11,164 nt of DNA from CAZNMF01 sp035547155 (GTDB lineage: Bacteria; Acidobacteriota; Vicinamibacteria; Vicinamibacterales; SCN-69-37): positions 1-11,164 of the forward strand of contig DASZVJ010000137.1 of NCBI GenBank assembly GCA_035547155.1, in the 5' to 3' direction. Positions 1 to 6,597 of this stretch are shown here, piece after piece (positions within the stretch are counted from its first letter, which is position 1; each line of letters begins with the position of its first letter). The translations under genes were made by a program, and so were the position numbers. Under the pieces are notes generated by a model that saw only the letters and a list, made by a program, of their open reading frames with translations, made no database searches and had not been told where the DNA came from.

Positions 1-1
1 C

Positions 2-868
2 GTCGGCCTCGTCTCGATCGACGAGCCGTTCACGCGCCTGCTGACGCAGGGCATGGTGCTGCGCCACGGCGCGGTCATGTCCAAGTCGAAGGGCAACGTC
101 GTCGATCCCGACGACATGATCGCGAAGTTCGGCGCCGACGCGCTGCGGCTCTACGTGATGTTCGTCGCGCCGCCGGAAAAGGAAGTCGAGTGGACCGACT
201 CCGGCCTCGAGGGCGCGTTCCGCTTCCTTTGCCGCGTGTGGCGCATCGCGGACTATCTGATGCCCGCGCTGACTGGAGCGGCATCGCCCAAGGGCATGCT
301 GCTGGACGATGACGAGCGCGCGCTGCGACGCAGCACGCACAGCACCATCCAGCGCGTGACCGGCGACATCGATCCGCGCATGCACCTCAACACGGCCGTG
401 TCCGCGCTGATGGAGCACGTCAACGCCATCTATGCGTTCTGTCAGAAAGTGCGGCCGGGTCTGCGCGTCGACGACGAGGGCGCGACACCGGGCTGGGTCG
501 AGGATCGCGCGGAGACGGCCGCGGTGCTGCGCGAGGCGATCGAGTCGCTCGTCCTGCTGCTGTCGCCGTTCACGCCGCATCTGTCGGAAGAGTTGTGGGA
601 GCGGCTCGGCCACGAGGGCGGCGTCGACGCGGCCGGCTGGCCGGCGTTCGACGCCCACGCGGCGCTCGAGGACGCCATTGAGATTCCCGTGCAAGTCAAC
701 GGCAAGGTTCGCGGCCGCGTCAGCGTGCCGCGCGACTCGAGCGAAGAAGAGATTCGCGCGGCGGCGTTCGCCGCCGTCGCGTCGTATCTGGCGGGGATGG
801 AGATCGTCAAGGTCGTCGTGCCAAACGGCCGGCTGGTGAGCCTCGTCGTGCGTCCCAAGAAGAGCTGA
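2..868 (+). CDS. leuS: Leucyl-tRNA synthetase, C-terminal part (5' truncated by window)
   Basis: Class I aminoacyl-tRNA synthetase that charges tRNA-Leu in the cytoplasm. Only the last 288 residues are present; the frame is open to the left edge, so the N-terminal HIGH and editing regions lie outside. The catalytic KMSKS-type loop is visible as VMSKSKGN (MSKSK at fragment residues 26-30), with V in the first position as I recall for Thermus LeuRS. It is followed by the anticodon-binding helical domain (SPFTPHLSEELWE, about 188-200) and the LeuRS C-terminal tRNA-binding domain (VQVNGKVRGRV, about 230-240). It ends in TGA with a single base before the ATG of lptE, so the two are probably cotranscribed and translationally coupled. 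Nothing looks broken. The identification is firm because motif order and C-terminal domain are typical. Confidence 0.97.
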   Translation, partial: VGLVSIDEPFTRLLTQGMVLRHGAVMSKSKGNVVDPDDMIAKFGADALRLYVMFVAPPEKEVEWTDSGLEGAFRFLCRVWRIADYLMPALTGAASPKGMLLDDDERALRRSTHSTIQRVTGDIDPRMHLNTAVSALMEHVNAIYAFCQKVRPGLRVDDEGATPGWVEDRAETAAVLREAIESLVLLLSPFTPHLSEELWERLGHEGGVDAAGWPAFDAHAALEDAIEIPVQVNGKVRGRVSVPRDSSEEEIRAAAFAAVASYLAGMEIVKVVVPNGRLVSLVVRPKKS

Positions 869-869
869 C

Positions 870-1403
870 ATGCCGCGCATCCTGATGCCGATCGTCTGTC
901 TCGTCGCGTGCGCTGTGAGCGCGTGTGGCTACGCGCTCGCCGGCCGTGGCAACTCGCTGCCGGCGTCGATCACGAGCGTCGGCATTCCGGACTTCGTCAA
1001 TCGCTCGACGACGCCGGACATCGACCGCGTACTGACCGCGGCGGTGCGTACCGAGTGGCAGGGCAGAGGGAAATATCGCGTCGAGCCGACAGACACCGGC
1101 GTCGACGCCGTCTTGCGTGGGACCGTCGTCAGTGTCGGCCTGCAGCCCGTCGCATTCAACGACGCCCACCAGGTCTCGCGCAACGTGATCATCGTCACCG
1201 CGTCGATCGATTTCCGCGAGGTCGCCAACGACCACGTGATCTGGTCGAACCCGGCGTTCCAGGCGCGTGAGGAATACGCCGTCACGACCGGCATCACGCC
1301 CAACGACGCGAACGCGCTCTTCACGCAGAACCAGAACGCGCTCGGCTTGCTCAGCCGTACGTTCTCCCGCAGCGTCGTCAGCTCGATCTTCGAAGCGTTC
1401 TGA
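870..1403 (+). CDS. lptE: LPS-assembly lipoprotein LptE
   Basis: 177-residue lipoprotein of the LptE family. In diderm bacteria LptE plugs the LptD barrel and helps insert lipopolysaccharide into the outer leaflet of the outer membrane. The N-terminus has a hydrophobic signal segment (residues 4-18) followed by a lipobox, V-S-A-C, with Cys19 as the predicted lipidated residue and the typical CGYALAG sequence after it. The body shows family features: a VGIPDFVNRSTTPDID strand and turn, then a beta-rich region (about 80-125) and a C-terminal helix. The ATG lies one base after the leuS stop, with the purine-rich AAGAAGAG at the end of leuS as the likely ribosome site. The order leuS-lptE-holA matches the Enterobacterial arrangement and supports the call. 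It implies an LPS-bearing outer membrane. Confidence 0.9.
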   Translation: MPRILMPIVCLVACAVSACGYALAGRGNSLPASITSVGIPDFVNRSTTPDIDRVLTAAVRTEWQGRGKYRVEPTDTGVDAVLRGTVVSVGLQPVAFNDAHQVSRNVIIVTASIDFREVANDHVIWSNPAFQAREEYAVTTGITPNDANALFTQNQNALGLLSRTFSRSVVSSIFEAF

Positions 1404-1409
1404 TCGGCC

Positions 1410-2429
1410 GTGCCCTCGCTGAATCTCCCGGCGCTCAAGCAGCAGATTGACGATCGCACGCTGGCGCGCGTCTACCTGTTCGTCGGCGAGGACGTGAAGC
1501 AGATGGATCGCATGGTCGATGGCATCGAAAGCGTCGTCGATCCGGCGGATCGGCCGTTCGCGGTCGAGCGGCTCTATGCCGGCGAGCCAGGCGGGACGCC
1601 GCAGGCGATCGCCGACGCGTCGCGGATTCTGCCGATGCTCGGCGATCGGCGGATCGTCATCGTGCTGCGCGCGGAACGGCTGCTGAAGCCGAAGCGCGCG
1701 TCCAAAGCGGCGCAGAGCGATGAAGCGAGCGAAGACGGCGATGCCGAACAGGCCATGGACGCCGAAGCGCTCGAGGACTATCTCGCGTCGCCGGCGGCAT
1801 CGACCATCTTGGTGTTCGTCGCAACGGAGGTCGATCGCACCAGACGCCTGACCAAGCGTGTGCTCGAGGCAGCCAGTGTCGTCGAGTTCGCAGGGCTGGC
1901 TGGCGACGGTCCTCGGCGCGACGTGAGACCCAGTGCGGCGGAGTGGCTGCGCGAGGAGCTGACGCGCCTCGGACGAACGATCGAGACAGACGCCGCACGG
2001 ATGCTCGCCGAGCGATCCGGCAACGACATCACGAAGATTCGCGGTGACCTCGAGCGACTGCTGCTGTTCGTGGGCGATCGCAAGAAGCTGACGATCGACG
2101 ATGTGATGGAAGTCGTGTCGACGCAGAACGCGGTAGACGACTGGGCCGTCGTCAATGCGATCGGCGACGGCAACGCCGCGCGCGCGCTCATCGAGACGGC
2201 GCACCGCTTCGAGCGGGGCGACTCGCCGCATGCGTTGGTGGGGCAGTTGCGCTGGTGGGTCTCGACGCGACTGGCGCCTGCCGATCCGGCACGCGTCCGT
2301 CAGGCGCTGGAGGCGCTGCTGCGAACGGATCTCGCGCTCAAGAGCTCAGCCGGCGACGAGCGCACGCTCGTCGAACGACTGGTCGTGGAACTGACTGGCC
2401 GTCCGCTGCCGCCGCAGCGACGATATTAG
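1410..2429 (+). CDS. holA: DNA polymerase III subunit delta
   Basis: 339-residue delta subunit of the replicative clamp loader, which opens the beta sliding clamp. The N-terminal ATPase-like domain begins with RVYLFVGEDVKQMD (about 20-33), equivalent to the family's YLLxGxE start, followed by a strand at RRIVIVLRAERLL (80-92). The lid region (SGNDITKIRGDLERLLLF, 203-220) and the C-terminal collar helices (DDWAVVNAIGDGN.., QLRWWVSTRL) follow in order. Length is normal for the family. Residues about 98-119 form an acidic, alanine-rich linker that looks like a lineage-specific loop. The start is GTG, 6 nt after the lptE stop, without a clear Shine-Dalgarno, so translation probably depends on coupling to lptE. 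It is convergent with rpsT. Confidence 0.92.
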   Translation: MPSLNLPALKQQIDDRTLARVYLFVGEDVKQMDRMVDGIESVVDPADRPFAVERLYAGEPGGTPQAIADASRILPMLGDRRIVIVLRAERLLKPKRASKAAQSDEASEDGDAEQAMDAEALEDYLASPAASTILVFVATEVDRTRRLTKRVLEAASVVEFAGLAGDGPRRDVRPSAAEWLREELTRLGRTIETDAARMLAERSGNDITKIRGDLERLLLFVGDRKKLTIDDVMEVVSTQNAVDDWAVVNAIGDGNAARALIETAHRFERGDSPHALVGQLRWWVSTRLAPADPARVRQALEALLRTDLALKSSAGDERTLVERLVVELTGRPLPPQRRY

Positions 2430-2431
2430 GG

Positions 2432-2451
2432 GAGTCCGACGTGCCCGACTC
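2432..2451 (+). terminator. Weak hairpin directly after holA
   Basis: GAGTC (2432-2436) pairs with GACTC (2447-2451) around a 10-nt loop, two bases after the holA stop. No U-tract follows, so it is not a canonical intrinsic terminator. It may only protect a 3' end or mean nothing. Confidence 0.2.
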
Positions 2452-2494
2452 TCACGCGCTTCTGGTCTTCGTTGCTGCCGGTCTGCTGCGGATC

Positions 2495-2520
2495 CCGGCG
2501 GGCTGAAGCCCGCCGGCTAC
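2495..2520. repeat. REP-like perfect hairpin between convergent holA and rpsT
   Basis: CCGGCGGGCT (2495-2504) and AGCCCGCCGG (2507-2516) form a perfect 10-bp dyad around two bases, followed by CTACGAC. The core GGCGGGCTGAAGCCCGCC is of the kind I recall as a dispersed intergenic repeat in Acidobacteria and related phyla (REP-like). It sits between two convergent 3' ends and could stop or stabilise either transcript, but no U-tract flanks it on either strand. Its repeat nature rests on recall and on similar elements in this window. Confidence 0.6.
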
Positions 2521-2523
2521 GAC

Positions 2524-2549
2524 GCTTGAAAGCTTTGAACGTCGAACGT
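2524..2549. repeat. Word-like direct repeat (TTGAA.. / GAACGT words)
   Basis: A short tract of related words, TTGAAAGC followed by TTTGAACGTCGAACGT, in which GAACGT is repeated with a 7-nt period (2537-2542, 2544-2549). GAACGTCGAACGT at 2537-2549 matches 12 of 13 bases of the minus strand at 11072-11084. It is noncoding and lies just after the 3' end of rpsT. Confidence 0.5.
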
Positions 2550-2558
2550 CCGGAGGCC

Positions 2559-2825
2559 CTACGCCTTCGCGGCGAGGCGCTTCGCGATGCGGGACTTGTA
2601 GCGGCCGGCGGCGTTGTCGTGAATGATGCCCTTGCCGGACATCTTGTCGATCAGCGAGAACGTCTGATTGAGCGCGGCCTTGGCGGCGCTGGTATCGCCC
2701 GCGTCGATGGCGGCGCGAATGGACTTGAGCGCGGTACGGAGCCGCGACCGGAGGGCCCGGTTGTGCTCGGTGCGCTTGATCGTCTGGCGGTGAGCCTTCA
2801 CCGCGGATGCATGTCGAGTGGCCAA
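2559..2825 (-). CDS. rpsT: 30S ribosomal protein S20, TTG start
   Basis: S20 binds 16S rRNA early in small-subunit assembly. The product is 88 residues, the normal size, basic and almost wholly helical: (M)ATRHASAVKAHRQTIKRTEHNRALRSR at the N-terminus and IIHDNAAGRYKSRIAKRLAAK at the C-terminus, both family signatures. I chose the TTG at 2825-2823 because S20 alignments begin one residue before ATRHASAVK and because a strong Shine-Dalgarno (AGGTGAGG) lies 8 nt upstream of it. The upstream ATG at 2900 would overlap the promoter and adds non-S20 sequence. A rare UUG start is also found in E. coli rpsT, where it is tied to autogenous translational control. The gene has its own promoter and structured leader, and is convergent with holA. 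Confidence 0.96.
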   Translation of the reverse strand: MATRHASAVKAHRQTIKRTEHNRALRSRLRTALKSIRAAIDAGDTSAAKAALNQTFSLIDKMSGKGIIHDNAAGRYKSRIAKRLAAKA

Positions 2826-2833
2826 CGCTCTAT

Positions 2834-2841
2834 CCTCACCT
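2834..2841 (-). promoter_or_regulatory. Shine-Dalgarno of rpsT that decides the TTG start
   Basis: The minus strand reads AGGTGAGG here, 8 nt before the TTG codon. It is the best ribosome-binding site in the window and fixes the unusual start. It directly abuts the hairpin at 2842-2856, so access to it could depend on leader folding. Confidence 0.75.
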
Positions 2842-2878
2842 GCGGGCGACGCCCGCTCGAAACGGCCCGTTTTCGGGC
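2842..2878 (-). promoter_or_regulatory. rpsT leader with two hairpins
   Basis: Read on the minus strand, the leader first forms GCCCG-AAAA-CGGGC (2878-2865) and then GCGGGC-GTC-GCCCGC (2856-2842). The second ends at the base next to the Shine-Dalgarno. Such a layout could serve S20 feedback on its own mRNA, but no binding site is established here, and the role is inference. Confidence 0.4.
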
Positions 2879-2890
2879 GGTAAACACGAA

Positions 2891-2899
2891 AGTATAACA
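2891..2899 (-). promoter_or_regulatory. Extended -10 promoter of rpsT
   Basis: The minus strand reads TGT-TATACT: a five-of-six match to TATAAT preceded by the TGN extended -10 element. No recognisable -35 lies 16-18 nt upstream, as expected for an extended -10 promoter. The predicted start of transcription is near 2884, giving a leader of about 58 nt. It lies between the hslR-like stop (2925) and rpsT, so rpsT can be transcribed independently of the alaS cluster. Confidence 0.6.
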
Positions 2900-2924
2900 C
2901 GCCTGCGCGGACGGGCCGGCGCGA

Positions 2925-3311
2925 TCAGAAGTCGCCTTCCTTGGCCCGGCGCAGGCGGCGCCGCTCGTTGCGATCGGGCGTCACCGGGCTCGACGGCCGT
3001 TTTGGCCGCGCGATGCGCAGCAGATCGAGCATCGCCTGCTCTTCGGGGGACGGGGGAGGCGTGGTGTCCTCGTAGAGCGCCCGCGCTTCGACCTTCGAGA
3101 TGTGCCGATCGGCTATGGCCACGACGACCACCCGCTGGCGCCTGCCGAGCGGCCGCGTGATCTCGAGCACATCGCCAGGGCCGATCTCGCGATGCGGCTT
3201 CGCGGCGTGGCCGTTCACGTCCACCTTGCCGCCCTTGCACGCCTTCTGCGCTTCCGAGCGCGTCTTGAACAGGCAGGCGACGTCGAGCCAGACATCCAGG
3301 CGGACGGACAT
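2925..3311 (-). CDS. hslR: S4-domain RNA-binding protein, Hsp15 (HslR) family
   Basis: 128-residue basic protein. Hsp15 in E. coli binds stalled 50S subunits that carry peptidyl-tRNA and helps recycle them. The N-terminal S4 domain is clear: VRLDVWLDVACLFKTRSEAQKACKGGKVDVNG (about 3-34), then the second strand set GPGDVLEI. The C-terminus keeps the Hsp15 pattern of a YE(D/E)T segment, a helical stretch and a basic tail (DRNERRRLRRAKEGDF). I chose ATG 3311 because it begins at the domain and has AGGTG 6 nt upstream; a longer frame would begin in the 8-bp repeat array. It follows alaS on the same strand across that array (133 nt). Other S4 proteins such as RqcP are possible, but the basic KERR-like tail favours Hsp15. 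Confidence 0.83.
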   Translation of the reverse strand: MSVRLDVWLDVACLFKTRSEAQKACKGGKVDVNGHAAKPHREIGPGDVLEITRPLGRRQRVVVVAIADRHISKVEARALYEDTTPPPSPEEQAMLDLLRIARPKRPSSPVTPDRNERRRLRRAKEGDF

Positions 3312-3323
3312 TTCAGACACCTG

Positions 3324-3446
3324 AGGGACAAGGCCAAGGGACCAGGGGACCAAGGGACCAGGGGACCAAGGGAAGAACGGATCAGGGGACGAAAGTGAAG
3401 AAGAAGATCTCCCCTCGTCCCTTGGCCCCTTCGTCCCCTGGTCCCT
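3324..3446. repeat. Inverted array of 8-bp words (GGGACCAR) between alaS and hslR
   Basis: The left arm has four perfect tandem units, GGGACCAG/GGGACCAA alternating (3338-3369), preceded by degenerate units from 3324. The right arm (3411-3446) carries the same words on the other strand with G for C at some positions (for example GGGACGAAGGG). The two arms could pair over a spacer of about 40 nt. The right arm reaches two bases into the alaS stop codon (3447-3445). Noncoding. It could end the alaS transcript or insulate hslR, but it lacks a U-tract. Confidence 0.8.
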
Positions 3447-6135
3447 ATTGGAGCGCGCGTGTCACGATCTCGCGGGCGCGCGCGAGCAACTCGTCGATCT
3501 TCGACGCGTCACGGCCACCGGCTTCGGCGAAGTCGGGACGACCGCCGCCACCGCCGCCGACGATCGGCGCGAGCTCTTTCACGAGCGCGCCAGCCTTGAT
3601 CGTCGACGTCAGGTCCTTCGTCACCGACACGAGCAACTGGACCTTGCCGTCCTGTTCGGCCGCAAGCACGACAACGCCGTGCTTGAGCCGATCGCGGAGC
3701 GAATCGGCGAGGCTGCGGAGCGTGTCCTTGTCGAGGCCGCTCACGCGGCGGGCGACGAGCTTCGCGTCGCCGATCGACACGATGTCGTCGTCTTCGCCTT
3801 TCGGCCCGCCGAGCGCGAGCTTCGTCTTGAGCTGCGCGTTCTCGCGCGTGAGACGCTTCACCTCGGCCTGCAGCTTCGCAACGGCCTCCGGCGTCTCGTC
3901 GGGCCGGACACCGAGCTCGTCGGCCGTGCGCTGTAGCGTCGATTGCCGCGCCTGGATGGCCGCAAGCGCGGCCGCGCCCGTCAGCGCCTCGATGCGGCGG
4001 ACGCCCGCGGCGACGCCGGACTCCTCCGTGATGACGAACGACCCGATGTCGCCGGTCGCGCGCACGTGCGTGCCGCCGCAAAGCTCCATGCTGTAGCCCG
4101 CGATCGAGACGACGCGGACCTTGTCGCCGTACTTCTCGCCGAAGAGCGCCATCGCGCCCGCAGCAATCGCCTCGTCCTGGCTCTTGATGTCCGTCACGAC
4201 CGGCGTGTTGCGCACGATCTGCGCGTTGACGGCCTGTTCGATCTCACGCCGGTCGGCGTCGCCGATCGCTTCGAAGTGCGTGAAGTCGAATCGCAGCCGA
4301 TCCGGAGCGACGAGCGATCCGGCCTGCCGCACATGCGTGCCGAGCTTCGAGCGAAGCGCCGCGTGCAGCAGATGCGTGGCCGTGTGGTGACGTCGGGTCG
4401 CATCGCGCTTCGGCTCATCGACTTCCGCCGTGATCGCGTTGCCCGCGCGCAGATCCAGCAGCGCCGTGATCTTGTGCACGCGCGGGCCGCCCGGCGTCAG
4501 GCGCGACATGCCCATGACGTCGGCTGCGAGGCTGCCGTCGAGCAGGAAGCGGCCCGTGTCCGATACCTGGCCGCCGGACTCGACGTAGAACGGCGTCTTG
4601 TCCAGCACGGCGAAGCCGGCCTGACCAGCCGTGAGGCGCTCGACCTGATGCCGTTCGGCGTCGAACAGCGCCACGATCTTCGCATCGCCCACGCGCGTCG
4701 CCGTGTAGCCCTCGAAATCGTCCGGCGTGCTTTCCACACGCCGGCGTTCCGCATCGTCTCGGAACGTGAACGCCGCGCCCTTCTTCGTCTCGAACGCGCT
4801 CTTGGCGCGTGCACGCTCGCGCTGCGCCTCCATCGCGTGCTCGTAGGCCTCGCGATCGATCGACAGGCCGCGCTGTTCGGCGAGGTCTTCGGCGAAGTCG
4901 AGCGGCACGCCGAGCGAGTCGTAGAGACGGAAGATCTCCTCGCCAGACACGACACGCGCGCCGGACGCGACCGTCCGATCCAGCAGGTCCTCGAGCTTCG
5001 GCAGGCCGGACGTCAGCACGGCTTCGAAGCGCTCTTCCTCGGCGCGCACGGTGCGGACGACGGCGTCGCGATTCGTCTTGAGCTCGGGATACGCGCCGCC
5101 CATCTCGGCGACGACGACGTCGACGAGGTCGCAGAGGAAGGGTTGCGTGAAGCCGAGCTTCTTTCCGTGACGCATCGCGCGCCGCATGATCTTGCGCAGC
5201 ACGTAGCCGCGCCACTCGTTCGACGGCAGCACGCCGTCGGCGATGAGGAACGTCATCGCGCGGAGGTGATCGGCAACGACGCGCATCGAGACGTCAGGAT
5301 GATCGGGCTGATCTGCGACGGCGGTGTACGGCCGGCCAATGCGCGACGCGATCGCGTTCAGGATCGGCGTGAACAGGTCCGTGTCGTAGTTGGACAACGT
5401 GCCTTGCAGCACTGCCGTGATGCGCTCCAGACCCATGCCGGTGTCGATCGACGGCGCGGGCAGCGGCGACAACGTGCCGTGCTCGTCGCGCTCGAACTCC
5501 ATGAACACGTTGTTCCAGATTTCGACGTAGCGCTGGCATGAGCACTCGACGCCGCGGCAGACGGGCTGATCGCAGAGCACGTCGTTGCCGCGGAAGTAGT
5601 GAATCTCCGAGCAGCGGCCGCACGGGCCGGTGTCGCCCATCTGCCAGAAGTTCTCGGCGAGGCCGAGTTCGGTGATGCGTGCGGCCGGCACGAGCTTCGT
5701 CCAGATCGCGAACGCCTCGTCGTCGCGCGGGATGCCGGACTCGCCCTTGAAGATCGTCGGATACAGACGCTCGGGATCGAGCTTCCAGACGCTCGTCAAT
5801 AACTCCCAGGCAAACGGGATCGCGTCCTGCTTGAAGTAGTCGCCGAACGAGAAGTTGCCGAGCATCTCGAAGAACGTGTGGTGCCGCAGCGACGGCCCGA
5901 CGTTGTCGAGGTCGTTGTGCTTGCCGCTCACGCGCATGCACTTCTGCGACGTCGTGGCGCGCTTGTAGTCGCGATGCTCCTTGCCGAGGAACAGGTCCTT
6001 GAACTGGTTCATCCCGGCGTTGGTGAAGAGCAGCGTCGGGTCGTCGCCCGGTACGAGCGACGAGGAAGACACGATGCGGTGGCCGCGGCCGGCGAAGTAG
6101 TCGAGGAAGCTCTGGCGAATCTCGTTCGCAGTCAT
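3445..6135 (-). CDS. alaS: Alanyl-tRNA synthetase
   Basis: 896-residue class II synthetase that charges tRNA-Ala and hydrolyses mischarged Ser or Gly. The domains occur in normal order: aminoacylation core from the N-terminus (FLDYFAGRGH, LLFTNAGMNQFKDLFLG, TSQKCMRVSGKHNDLDNVG), the editing domain with zinc ligands His584-x3-His588 (HHTATH) and Cys686/His690 (CGGTH), a coiled coil (about 735-760) and the DHHA1 C-terminal domain with a glycine run (VGGGGGGRPDFAEAGG). One feature is less usual: a Cys-rich segment with C172, C175, C188, C193, C198 and C200, which looks like an extra metal-binding knuckle in the core. The start at 6135 gives the standard MTANEIRQSFLDYF beginning. There is no Shine-Dalgarno; a TACAAT motif 10 nt upstream is noted separately. 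It lies 17 nt behind recX. Confidence 0.98.
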   Translation of the reverse strand: MTANEIRQSFLDYFAGRGHRIVSSSSLVPGDDPTLLFTNAGMNQFKDLFLGKEHRDYKRATTSQKCMRVSGKHNDLDNVGPSLRHHTFFEMLGNFSFGDYFKQDAIPFAWELLTSVWKLDPERLYPTIFKGESGIPRDDEAFAIWTKLVPAARITELGLAENFWQMGDTGPCGRCSEIHYFRGNDVLCDQPVCRGVECSCQRYVEIWNNVFMEFERDEHGTLSPLPAPSIDTGMGLERITAVLQGTLSNYDTDLFTPILNAIASRIGRPYTAVADQPDHPDVSMRVVADHLRAMTFLIADGVLPSNEWRGYVLRKIMRRAMRHGKKLGFTQPFLCDLVDVVVAEMGGAYPELKTNRDAVVRTVRAEEERFEAVLTSGLPKLEDLLDRTVASGARVVSGEEIFRLYDSLGVPLDFAEDLAEQRGLSIDREAYEHAMEAQRERARAKSAFETKKGAAFTFRDDAERRRVESTPDDFEGYTATRVGDAKIVALFDAERHQVERLTAGQAGFAVLDKTPFYVESGGQVSDTGRFLLDGSLAADVMGMSRLTPGGPRVHKITALLDLRAGNAITAEVDEPKRDATRRHHTATHLLHAALRSKLGTHVRQAGSLVAPDRLRFDFTHFEAIGDADRREIEQAVNAQIVRNTPVVTDIKSQDEAIAAGAMALFGEKYGDKVRVVSIAGYSMELCGGTHVRATGDIGSFVITEESGVAAGVRRIEALTGAAALAAIQARQSTLQRTADELGVRPDETPEAVAKLQAEVKRLTRENAQLKTKLALGGPKGEDDDIVSIGDAKLVARRVSGLDKDTLRSLADSLRDRLKHGVVVLAAEQDGKVQLLVSVTKDLTSTIKAGALVKELAPIVGGGGGGRPDFAEAGGRDASKIDELLARAREIVTRALQ

Positions 6136-6145
6136 GAAGCTGGGA

Positions 6146-6151
6146 ATTGTA
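6146..6151 (-). promoter_or_regulatory. Possible -10 element just upstream of alaS
   Basis: TACAAT (five of six to TATAAT) ends 10 nt before the alaS ATG, in the 17-nt recX-alaS gap. If used, the mRNA would have a leader of only about 4 nt. No -35 is visible, so this is weak. Confidence 0.3.
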
Positions 6152-6152
6152 C

Positions 6153-6596
6153 CTATTTCTCCTTCAGCACCGCCAGAATGGCGTCGGCGGGGAAGCCGCG
6201 GCGGAGCAGGCGCTGGAACAGGCGATGCCGTTCGTCCGGCGGCAGGGGCAGCGTGATGCGCTTGCGCGCGAGCAGGCGCTCGAGCGTCTCGCGGACGTCT
6301 TCCGGCGTGAGACTGGCCGTCGATTCTTCGATCGCGTCGGCCGGCACGCCGCGCGCCTGCAACTCGTACTTGATGCGGTGCGGCCCGCGGCCCTTCACGC
6401 GGCTGGCCGTGCGCACGTGCGCGAGCGCGGCACGTGTGTCGTTCTGCAGGCCTTGTTCGCGGAGGTCGGCGATCGTCGCGTCGACGAGGTCGGGCGCGAA
6501 GCCGCGATCGATCAGACGTCGACGGAGCTCGGCGGCGGTGTAGTCGCGGCGTCCGAGCAGGCGGAGCGCCACGACACGCGCCGAGTCCTGCGTCAT
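6153..6596 (-). CDS. recX: Regulatory protein RecX
   Basis: 147-residue, all-helical modulator that binds RecA filaments and inhibits or trims them. The tandem three-helix repeats are visible: ARVVALRLLGRRDYTAAELRRRLIDRGF (about 6-33), then the central RVKGRGPHRIKYELQARGV (about 66-84), and a C-terminal repeat ending LFQRLLRRGFPADAILAVL. Length is typical. The ATG at 6596 is one base after the pilT stop (TGA-G-ATG), so translation is probably coupled to pilT. recX next to alaS recalls the recA-recX-alaS order of E. coli, but recA is not in this window and pilT occupies its place. Confidence 0.9.
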   Translation of the reverse strand: MTQDSARVVALRLLGRRDYTAAELRRRLIDRGFAPDLVDATIADLREQGLQNDTRAALAHVRTASRVKGRGPHRIKYELQARGVPADAIEESTASLTPEDVRETLERLLARKRITLPLPPDERHRLFQRLLRRGFPADAILAVLKEK

Positions 6597-6597
6597 C

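Noticed and set aside
807..2231. Minus-strand open frame (474 codons) opposite lptE and holA
   Set aside because: An Arg/Asp-rich shadow; lptE and holA are secure on the plus strand.
2432..2516. Canonical intrinsic terminators after holA or rpsT
   Set aside because: Hairpins exist but no U-tract follows on either strand, so I list them as hairpins or repeats, not as proven terminators.
2826..2900. N-terminal extension of S20 from ATG 2900
   Set aside because: It would begin in the extended -10 promoter and adds 25 residues not found in S20.
3338..3369. CRISPR array
   Set aside because: The units are only 8 bp, tandem with no spacers, and there are no cas genes nearby.
3943..5541. Long open frame (532 codons) on the plus strand opposite alaS
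   Set aside because: It is Arg/Ala/Val-rich with no recognisable motif and lies entirely opposite a clear AlaRS. Long antisense frames are expected in GC-rich codons with G/C third positions.
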